Shown in pieces: positions 7,263 through 12,176 of a stretch of 12,176 bases of DNA. The stretch is from JALYNX01 sp035292605 (GTDB lineage: Bacteria; Actinomycetota; Acidimicrobiia; Spongiisociales; ZC4RG35), in contig DATDPT010000123.1 of the NCBI GenBank assembly GCA_035292605.1, positions 1 through 12,176 on the forward strand, written 5' to 3'. How positions within the stretch are numbered: the stretch's first letter is position 1; every line of letters begins with the position of its first letter. A program made the position numbers and the translations under genes. The notes under the pieces are model-generated. The model searched no databases and was not told the origin of the DNA. It saw only the letters and a list, made by a program, of their open reading frames with translations.

Positions 7263-7997
7263 ATGGGCGAGATGGGACTCATCCCCGAGCACGAGCTGCG
7301 CAGGCTCGAGGCCATCGCCGGCCCCGACCAGACGCTGGAAGAGCTGATAGCCCGACGGGTATCCGGCGAGCCTCTGCAATACATGGAGGGCACGGTTGCA
7401 TTCGCATCACTCGACCTCGTGGTTGACGAGCGGGTATTGATACCCAGACCGGAAACCGAGGGGCTATTCGAGCTCGCGGTTCGCATGGTCAGGGCACCCG
7501 AGGTGATAGTCGATCTGTGCACCGGCTCAGGGGCTCTGGCGTTGGCGTTGAAGAAAGCGTTTCCCGGGGCCGCGGTGTTCGCCACCGATGTTTCGCCAGA
7601 GGCGGTAGAGGTGGCGTCCTTCAACCGCTTCCGAACCGGGCTCCAGGTGTACATCGCCGAGGGGGACCTCTTCGACCCTCTTCCGGCCGCGATTCTCGGC
7701 ACAGTCGATCTGATCGTTGCCAATCCTCCGTACGTGGCCGAGGTCGATTTCGGTGGACTCCCTCGTGAGGTGCAACGAGAGCCGAGGGTGGCGTTGGTGT
7801 CCGGTGCGTCAGGTCTCGAGGTCATCCAGAGAATCGGGGCGGTCGCCGCTCAGTGGCTCAGGCCGGGCGGGGTGTTCATTTGTGAGATAGGGGAGACCCA
7901 GGGCGTGTCGGCAGCCAGCTCGTTGCTGGATCTCCCCGGGGTGGTCCGTCAGGATCTGGCCGGCCGGGACCGCTATCTCGTCGCAGTCAAACCGTGA
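7263..7997 (+). CDS. prmC: Release factor glutamine methyltransferase PrmC (short N-terminus)
   Basis: PrmC methylates the glutamine of the GGQ motif in RF1 and RF2 using S-adenosylmethionine. The Rossmann methyltransferase core is complete: GEPLQY (35-40), LIPRPETE (59-66), SAM-binding DLCTGSG (84-90) and the catalytic NPPY (154-157) that holds the substrate glutamine. The protein is 244 residues against about 277 in E. coli, and about 30 residues are missing at the N-terminus, where the first helices of the release-factor-binding domain would be. The ATG at 7263 is the earliest possible start because an in-frame stop lies at 7248-7250; an ATG at 7272 is the alternative. No clear Shine-Dalgarno sequence is present. 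The stop overlaps the tsaC start by four bases-type overlap (GTGA at 7994-7997). Confidence 0.93.
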   Translation: MGEMGLIPEHELRRLEAIAGPDQTLEELIARRVSGEPLQYMEGTVAFASLDLVVDERVLIPRPETEGLFELAVRMVRAPEVIVDLCTGSGALALALKKAFPGAAVFATDVSPEAVEVASFNRFRTGLQVYIAEGDLFDPLPAAILGTVDLIVANPPYVAEVDFGGLPREVQREPRVALVSGASGLEVIQRIGAVAAQWLRPGGVFICEIGETQGVSAASSLLDLPGVVRQDLAGRDRYLVAVKP

Positions 7998-8554
7998 CGA
8001 TCGAGTCCGCAGTTGAAGCGGTGCAGGCCGGGAAGGTCGTCGGGATTCCGACAGACACGGTCTACGGGATCGGTGTCGACCCGCTCAACGAGACGGCCGT
8101 GGCTCGGCTCTTCGATCTCAAAGGAAGGCCCGAGAACAAACCGCTCGGATTACTCGTCGCCAACATCGCCCAGGCCAAGATGGTCGGGGAGATCGAGGGC
8201 CGGGCTGAGGAGCTGGCCATCGCCCACTGGCCCGGCGCCCTGACCCTGGTGGTCACACCCCGTGTCATCCTGGCGGACTGGGTGGGGGACGCCCAGCGGC
8301 GCACCGTCGGGGTGCGGGTCCCGGACCATCCGGTCGCCCTCGAGCTCCTCGAGGCTTGCGGCCCTCTAGCGGTGACTTCAGCCAATCGGAGCGGGGGCGT
8401 CGAGGCGAGGGGCGATTCGGAGGCGAGGTCGACCTTCGGGGACGAGATCGCGGTGTATCTCCCGGGAGCCGCGCCGGGTGGTGAGGCCTCGACCGTGGTC
8501 GATGCCACAGGGGCGACTCTTGTCGTATTGCGCCAGGGCCCGGTTCGCGTCTGA
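7994..8554 (+). CDS. tsaC: Threonylcarbamoyl-AMP synthase (TsaC/YrdC type)
   Basis: This enzyme makes L-threonylcarbamoyl-AMP from threonine, bicarbonate and ATP, the first step of the t6A37 modification of ANN-decoding tRNAs in the cytoplasm. The 186 residues form a single YrdC domain: PTDTVYGIG (19-27), KGRPENKPL (43-51), WPGALTLVV, VGVRVPDHP, and TSANRSG (129-135), ending in a STVVD...LRQGPV tail. It lacks the extra C-terminal domain of the longer Sua5 form, so TsaC is the better name. The GTG start at 7994 overlaps the prmC stop and implies translational coupling. prmC followed by this gene is common in actinobacteria. The partner proteins TsaB, TsaD and TsaE are not in the window. Confidence 0.94.
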   Translation: MTIESAVEAVQAGKVVGIPTDTVYGIGVDPLNETAVARLFDLKGRPENKPLGLLVANIAQAKMVGEIEGRAEELAIAHWPGALTLVVTPRVILADWVGDAQRRTVGVRVPDHPVALELLEACGPLAVTSANRSGGVEARGDSEARSTFGDEIAVYLPGAAPGGEASTVVDATGATLVVLRQGPVRV

Positions 8555-8583
8555 AGGCCCAATTCGACCGGTAGCCTCCGGCA

Positions 8584-9855
8584 ATGATCTCAATGGACTC
8601 CCTGGAGTCGGTCGATCCTGAAATCGCCGGACTCATTCGCAAGGATCTGGAACGGCAGAATTCGCATATCCATCTGATCGCCTCCGAGAACTTCGCTTCT
8701 CCCGCGGTGATGGCGGCCTCCGGCTCGGTCTTCACCAACAAGTACGCCGAGGGCTATCCCGGCAGGCGTTATTACGAGGGCTGTCAGGTCGTCGACGAGA
8801 TGGAGCAACTGGCGATCGATCGGGCCAAGCAGTTGTTCGGGGCGGACCACGCCAATGTCCAGTCCCATTCCGGGGCCCAGGCCAACATGGGTGTCTACTT
8901 CTCCCTGCTCTCGCCGGGCGACAAGGTGCTGGGGATGCGTCTCGACCAGGGCGGGCATCTCACCCATGGCTCCCCGGTCAACTTCTCGGGCCTCTATTAC
9001 GACTTCGTCGCCTACGGGGTGGATCCCGAGACCGAGTTGATCGACATGGAGGAAGTTCACGCCCTTGCCGTGGAGCACCGGCCCAAGATCGTCCTTGCCG
9101 GCTACTCCGCATACTCCCGAACCCTCGACTACCAGCGATTCAGGGAGATCGCAGACGAGGTCGGTGCGGTCTTCATGGTGGACGCGGCCCATTTCATCGG
9201 CCTGGTGGCCGGTGGTTCCCACCCTTCACCGGTTCCCCACGCCGACATCGTGACCGGCACCACCCACAAGGCGCTGCGTGGGCCACGCGGCGGGTTGATC
9301 CTGAGTCGTGAGGCCTTTGCGACGATGATCGACAAGGCGGTGTTTCCCAATGTCCAGGGCGGTCCCATCGAATCCCAGATCGCGGCCAAGGCCGTATGTT
9401 TCCAGGAGGCCCTCCGACCCGAGTTCGGGATCTACACCGACCAAATCGTTGCCAACGCCGCGGCCATGGCCGACGCCATCCAAGAGGACGGGGTCCGGGT
9501 GGTCTCAGGAGGGACCGACAATCATCTCTTTCTCATCGATCTCCGCTCAGTCGATGAGGATCTCACCGGCAAGGATGCGGCCCGCATGTTGGACGGGGTC
9601 GGGATCACCCTCAACTTCAACACCATCCCCTTCGACCCGCGGCCACCGTATCGGGCTTCGGGTCTGCGCGTCGGGACCCCGGCGATGACCACCCAGGGGA
9701 TGAAGGAACCGGAGGCCGGCGAGGTGGCGTCGCTGATAGCCCGGGCGTTGCAGAACCGTGAGGACTCGTCGGCGTTGTCGGCCGTGGCGGGGCGGGTCTC
9801 CGAGCTGGCTTCGAGCTTCTCGCCATATCCGCATGACTTCTCGGGGCATGTTTGA
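8584..9855 (+). CDS. glyA: Serine hydroxymethyltransferase
   Basis: GlyA interconverts serine and glycine with tetrahydrofolate, using pyridoxal phosphate, and supplies one-carbon units. The 423-residue protein matches the family over its whole length: HLIASENFASPAVM near the start, NKYAEGYPGRRYYEGC, QSHSGAQAN, GGHLTHGSPVNFSG, VDAAH (the aspartate that pairs with the cofactor ring) and THKALRGPRGG, whose lysine K229 should form the Schiff base and has the same number as in E. coli. The gene begins 29 bases after tsaC. No good Shine-Dalgarno sequence precedes the ATG at 8584; a TAGCCT 6 bases upstream could be a -10 element for a leaderless transcript (weak inference). An in-frame ATG at 8593 is the alternative start. 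A strong hairpin begins 5 bases after the stop. Confidence 0.97.
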   Translation: MISMDSLESVDPEIAGLIRKDLERQNSHIHLIASENFASPAVMAASGSVFTNKYAEGYPGRRYYEGCQVVDEMEQLAIDRAKQLFGADHANVQSHSGAQANMGVYFSLLSPGDKVLGMRLDQGGHLTHGSPVNFSGLYYDFVAYGVDPETELIDMEEVHALAVEHRPKIVLAGYSAYSRTLDYQRFREIADEVGAVFMVDAAHFIGLVAGGSHPSPVPHADIVTGTTHKALRGPRGGLILSREAFATMIDKAVFPNVQGGPIESQIAAKAVCFQEALRPEFGIYTDQIVANAAAMADAIQEDGVRVVSGGTDNHLFLIDLRSVDEDLTGKDAARMLDGVGITLNFNTIPFDPRPPYRASGLRVGTPAMTTQGMKEPEAGEVASLIARALQNREDSSALSAVAGRVSELASSFSPYPHDFSGHV

Positions 9856-9993
9856 GTTTCTCCCCCCAGCGAAGCGTTGGGGGGAGTCCCGCCGGGGGCG
9901 GGGAGGGGGGCTACCAAAACGAGTGCCCCCTCCGTCTCGGCCTTCGGCCGATCCACCTCCCCCAACGTCGCTGCCGCTCCTGGGGGAGGAAAC
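9856..9993. repeat. Composite palindromic (REP/MITE-like) element between glyA and the atp operon
   Basis: This 138-base segment holds almost nothing but inverted repeats. Its ends are inverted copies: GTTTCTCCCCC at 9856-9866 and GGGGGAGGAAAC at 9982-9993, differing by one base insertion. Hairpins inside are 9860-9871 with 9875-9886 (12 bp, AAG loop, one G-T pair), CCCGCC 9888-9893 with GGCGGG 9897-9902, GGAGGGGG 9902-9909 with CCCCCTCC 9926-9933, CGGCC 9938-9942 with GGCCG 9946-9950, and CCTCCCCCA 9956-9964 with TGGGGGAGG 9981-9989. The left segment CGTTGGGGG (9875-9883) also pairs with CCCCCAACG (9959-9967) on the right. No protein gene is credible here. It looks like a dispersed intergenic palindromic repeat rather than a plain terminator; copy number cannot be judged from one window. 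Confidence 0.75.
9860..9886 (+). terminator. Strong stem-loop directly after glyA (possible terminator or 3'-end stabiliser)
   Basis: The 12-bp stem (9860-9871 with 9875-9886) with a three-base loop starts 5 bases after the glyA stop codon. No T-run follows on either strand, so it does not fit the usual intrinsic terminator. It may still end or protect the glyA transcript, as extragenic palindromes do in other bacteria. It forms the left end of the larger palindromic element. Confidence 0.3.
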
Positions 9994-10010
9994 GCTTGCT
10001 AAGTTCGATT

Positions 10011-10038
10011 TTGACTACTGAATCCCCGGCCATACGTT
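10011..10038 (+). promoter_or_regulatory. Candidate promoter of the ATP synthase operon
   Basis: TTGACT (10011-10016) and TACGTT (10033-10038) are separated by 16 bases and fit a housekeeping-sigma promoter. The expected transcription start falls near 10045, only a few bases before the ATG at 10049. The first mRNA of the operon would then be leaderless or nearly so, which agrees with the absence of a Shine-Dalgarno sequence there. The promoter lies 18 bases beyond the end of the palindromic element. Confidence 0.55.
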
Positions 10039-10048
10039 TTGTGAAACA

Positions 10049-10300
10049 ATGCACAAGCCCCCTGTGAAGAGCGAGTCGGCCACCAGGCAGGTGGCCGCCG
10101 CCATGGGAGACGGTTGGCTTCAGGGCGGCTCGTTCCTCGGTTCCATCCTCTCCGGCACCCTGCTCGGCCTCCTTGCCGACCGGTGGCTCGGCACCGACCC
10201 CTGGTTAGTCGTCATCGGGATCCTGCTCGGGTCCTACTCGGGATTCATGAACGTCTGGCGTCAGTCGAAGAGAGACGAGGAGGCCGGGCGTGAATCTTGA
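10049..10300 (+). CDS. AtpZ-like FoF1 accessory membrane protein
   Basis: This 83-residue protein has two hydrophobic segments, about 27-46 (ending in LLADRWLG) and 50-70. The pattern matches the small AtpZ-type family (ATPase gene 1) found ahead of atpI/atpB, including the DRWLGTDPW turn and the glycine-rich GILLGSYSG. In alkaliphilic Bacillus, AtpZ works with AtpI in ATP synthase assembly or Mg/Ca uptake; the role here is inferred from position and family. ATG 10049 lies about 11 bases after the candidate -10 element and has no Shine-Dalgarno sequence. An in-frame ATG at 10103 would remove 18 polar residues and is the main alternative start. The 3' end overlaps atpI by 11 bases. Confidence 0.8.
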   Translation: MHKPPVKSESATRQVAAAMGDGWLQGGSFLGSILSGTLLGLLADRWLGTDPWLVVIGILLGSYSGFMNVWRQSKRDEEAGRES

Positions 10301-10703
10301 ACACGGCCCTGCCATCGAGGCCAATCTGGCACGGGCCACTGTGACCCGTGCCATCTACGTCGGTCCCGCCCTTGTCCTGGTCTTCGGCCTGCTTCGGGGA
10401 TGGAATGGCGCCTGGAGCGCCGCGCTCGGCGTGGTGATGGTGATCGCCAACTTCCTGCTCGCGGGAGCCATCCTCTCGATTTCGGCAAGGATCAGCCTCC
10501 AGGCTTATCATGCCGCCGCTCTGATCGGCTTCTTCCTACGTCTCGGGCTGTTCATCGGCGCGGTCTACCTGATCGCCGGCGCGGTCGAGGTGGACCGGTT
10601 GGCGTTCGGGATATCCGCAGTGGTGGCCTATTTCGCACTGTTGACCTGGGAAGCGGTGACGATGACCAAAGGTAGAGAAAGGGAGCCGAGTTGGCGCAGA
10701 TGA
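10290..10703 (+). CDS. atpI: ATP synthase protein I (AtpI-like)
   Basis: This 137-residue protein has about four membrane segments, approximately residues 20-37, 42-66, 71-95 and 102-119, and a basic tail (GREREPSWRR). Its size, topology and place directly before atpB match the AtpI family, which helps assemble the c-ring in several bacteria but is not part of the working enzyme. Sequence conservation in this family is low, so the call leans on topology and context. The GTG start at 10290 is supported by GAGGAGG at 10277-10283, 6 bases upstream and inside the end of the AtpZ-like gene. The stop TGA at 10701-10703 overlaps the beginning of atpB. Confidence 0.8.
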   Translation: MNLEHGPAIEANLARATVTRAIYVGPALVLVFGLLRGWNGAWSAALGVVMVIANFLLAGAILSISARISLQAYHAAALIGFFLRLGLFIGAVYLIAGAVEVDRLAFGISAVVAYFALLTWEAVTMTKGREREPSWRR

Positions 10704-11503
10704 TCCTCGCCACCGAATGTGACACGGCAAACGCGGTGATTTGCGCCCCGGCCAACGTAAACGATCTCTTCGAGTTCGACACCTGGTTCACTGTCGGTGG
10801 CCTCGCCTTCACGCGCACCACGTTTCTCATGCTCTTGGCCGCCCTGATTGTGGTCGCCCTGCTCTATTTCGGGCTTCGGAAACAACGGCTGGTCCCGTCC
10901 AAGTTCGACTCGGTGATCGAGGGCCTGGTCGGCTTCGTCCGGGACGACGTCGCACGGGACATCATCGGGCCCGATTCCCGCAAGTACCTGCCCTATCTCC
11001 TCTCGATATTCCTCTTCGTCCTGGTGGGGAACCTCTTCGAGGTGACACCGCTGATCAACTTCCCGATCACTTCCCGGATGGCGATCCCCTTCTTCCTCTC
11101 CCTCGTCACTTACTTCGTCTTCATGATCGTGGGATTCGGGAAGAACAAGTTCCGGTACCTGATCGACACCGCCTGGCCGCAACATGTCCCGATCGGTCTC
11201 AGGTGGCTCGTCGGGCTGATCGAGCTGGTCTCGGTGTTCTTCCTCCGCCCGTTCACCCTGGCTGTCCGGCTCTTCGCCAACATGGTGGCCGGCCACCTGA
11301 TGCTCACCCTTCTCCTCGGCTCCGGCGTCATCTTCGTCATGGCCGTGGGCGACATCGGGGCCCGAAGTCTGATCGGTCTGCCCTGGCTGGCGTTGGGCCT
11401 GTTCATCTTCCTCTTCGAGATCGTGGTCTCCCTGCTCCAGGCCTACATCTTCACCCTGCTGTCCGCTGTCTACATCGAGTCGTCGATCCACTTCGAGCAC
11501 TAA
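10691..11503 (+). CDS. atpB: F-type ATP synthase subunit a
   Basis: Subunit a is the membrane stator that forms the proton half-channels beside the c-ring. The 270 residues contain five or more hydrophobic helices. The essential arginine is R193 in LAVRLFANMVAGH, equal to E. coli R210, and Q250 in LLQAYIF equals Q252. H202 and E243 occupy the places of E. coli E219 and H245, the swapped His/Glu pair seen in other lineages. The TTG at 10691 has GGGAG (10681-10685) 5 bases upstream. The in-frame ATG at 10700, which overlaps the atpI stop as ATGA, is an equally serious alternative and would shorten the protein by three residues. atpE follows after 13 bases. Confidence 0.96.
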   Translation: MAQMILATECDTANAVICAPANVNDLFEFDTWFTVGGLAFTRTTFLMLLAALIVVALLYFGLRKQRLVPSKFDSVIEGLVGFVRDDVARDIIGPDSRKYLPYLLSIFLFVLVGNLFEVTPLINFPITSRMAIPFFLSLVTYFVFMIVGFGKNKFRYLIDTAWPQHVPIGLRWLVGLIELVSVFFLRPFTLAVRLFANMVAGHLMLTLLLGSGVIFVMAVGDIGARSLIGLPWLALGLFIFLFEIVVSLLQAYIFTLLSAVYIESSIHFEH

Positions 11504-11516
11504 GGAGAGAAAGAGA

Positions 11517-11741
11517 ATGGAAGGCAATATCGAGGTCCTCAAGGGAGCGATCGCCTTGATCGGGTATGGACTTGGAGCCGTCGGGCCCGGGATCGGGATC
11601 GGGATCGTGGCCGGGAACGCCATCACCGCCATGGCCCGCCAGCCCGAGATGCAGGGCACGATCCGAACCACCATGTTCCTCGGTATCGCGTTCACCGAGG
11701 CGCTGGCCCTGATCGGTTTCGTCCTCTTCTTCATCGCCTAG
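11517..11741 (+). CDS. atpE: F-type ATP synthase subunit c
   Basis: Subunit c is the 74-residue hairpin that assembles into the rotating membrane ring. Helix 1 carries the glycine motif GPGIGIGI (23-30), the polar loop is RQPE (41-44), and helix 2 carries the ion-binding carboxylate E61 in FTEALALIG. The residue after E61 is alanine, and the serine/threonine ligands typical of sodium-coupled rings are absent, so a proton ring is expected. AAGGAGA (11502-11508) overlaps the atpB stop and lies 8 bases before the ATG, a strong site that fits the high copy number of this subunit. atpF begins 11 bases after the stop. Confidence 0.97.
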   Translation: MEGNIEVLKGAIALIGYGLGAVGPGIGIGIVAGNAITAMARQPEMQGTIRTTMFLGIAFTEALALIGFVLFFIA

Positions 11742-11752
11742 GAGGCGCAGAG

Positions 11753-12176
11753 ATGCATCTGTTGACCGCCATGGCCGTCCTGGCCACCGAAGAAGGTGAG
11801 GAGGCGAGCTCCGGAGCCAGCTTGGTATTGCCCGAGCCTGCAGAGCTGATCGCCGGGATCCTGGCCTTTCTCATCGTCTTCTTCTTCGTGTGGAAGTGGG
11901 CGCTGCCCACGATCAACAAGACCCTCGAAGCCCGGCAGCGGGCCATAACCGGCCAGCTCGCCGAGGCCGAGGAGTCGAAACGGGAAGCGGAGAGCCTCCT
12001 CGCCGACTACCGCGCCCAACTCGCCGAGGCCAAGGCCGAGGGCAACCGGATCATCGAGGAGGCCCGGGTGGCCGGGGAGCAGCTCAAGGCCGACATCGTG
12101 GCCCGGGCAGAAGAGGAAGCCGCCCAGACCCTGGCCAAGGCCCGGGAGGAGGCTCAGACCGAGAAGGGTCGCGCCC
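11753..12176 (+). CDS. atpF: F-type ATP synthase subunit b (3' end outside window)
   Basis: Subunit b forms the peripheral stalk that links the membrane sector to F1. The frame stays open from the ATG at 11753 to the window edge (141 codons). AGGAGG (11740-11745), which overlaps the atpE stop, lies 7 bases upstream and fixes the start; an ATG at 11771 is less likely. Residues 1-30 are an acidic, poorly conserved N-terminal leader (ATEEGEEASSGAS), residues about 32-50 are the membrane helix (ending FFFVWKWALP), and the rest is a long charged Ala/Glu/Lys/Arg coiled coil starting TLEARQRAI. The C-terminus, which contacts the delta subunit, is not in the window. Next genes are expected to be atpH or an atpFH fusion and atpA. 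Confidence 0.95.
   Translation, partial: MHLLTAMAVLATEEGEEASSGASLVLPEPAELIAGILAFLIVFFFVWKWALPTINKTLEARQRAITGQLAEAEESKREAESLLADYRAQLAEAKAEGNRIIEEARVAGEQLKADIVARAEEEAAQTLAKAREEAQTEKGRA

Noticed and set aside
11588..11606. Tandem GGGATC-like repeat in atpE
   Set aside because: It simply encodes the alternating Gly-Ile motif of c-ring helix 1.
10628..11734. 368-codon minus-strand open frame opposite atpB and atpE
   Set aside because: Highly acidic low-complexity translation, complementary to membrane-helix codons. The + strand genes are certain.

Overview
This is a high-GC bacterial chromosomal segment. It shows an actinobacterial housekeeping order: rho - rpmE - DUF1385 gene - prfA, then prmC - tsaC - glyA, then the start of the F-type ATP synthase operon (atpZ-like, atpI, atpB, atpE, atpF). 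The Rho N-terminal insertion, the GTG/TTG starts and this synteny point to Actinomycetota. A deep branch such as Acidimicrobiia seems most likely, but I cannot confirm that from sequence alone.

Layout. Positions 1-54 hold the C-terminal end of an unidentified upstream gene, possibly thrB by synteny. Positions 55-236 are the rho leader, with a candidate promoter and a small hairpin. From 237 to 4114 on the + strand run rho, rpmE (ribosomal protein L31), a DUF1385 membrane protein and prfA (release factor 1), tightly packed; the last two overlap by one base. From 4153 to 7125 lies a three-gene block on the opposite strand, transcribed as response regulator, membrane-anchored HEAT-repeat protein, family-2 glycosyltransferase. 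It sits between prfA and prmC, which are neighbours in many actinobacteria. From 7263 to 9855 the + strand resumes with prmC (short at its N-terminus), tsaC and glyA. Positions 9856-9993 form a dense composite palindromic element, followed at once by a good promoter (10011-10038). The ATP synthase operon starts at 10049 and runs off the right edge inside atpF.

How the genes fit together. The + strand genes serve transcription termination, translation (L31, RF1, RF1/RF2 methylation by PrmC, tRNA t6A precursor synthesis by TsaC), one-carbon metabolism (GlyA) and energy (FoF1). The minus-strand block looks like a regulated surface-polysaccharide module: a receiver-only response regulator, a membrane HEAT scaffold and a processive membrane glycosyltransferase with all its catalytic motifs. 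It is the accessory part of the window and the most interesting part. The palindromic element is the other unusual feature. No tRNA, rRNA, CRISPR array, transposase or toxin-antitoxin system was recognised.
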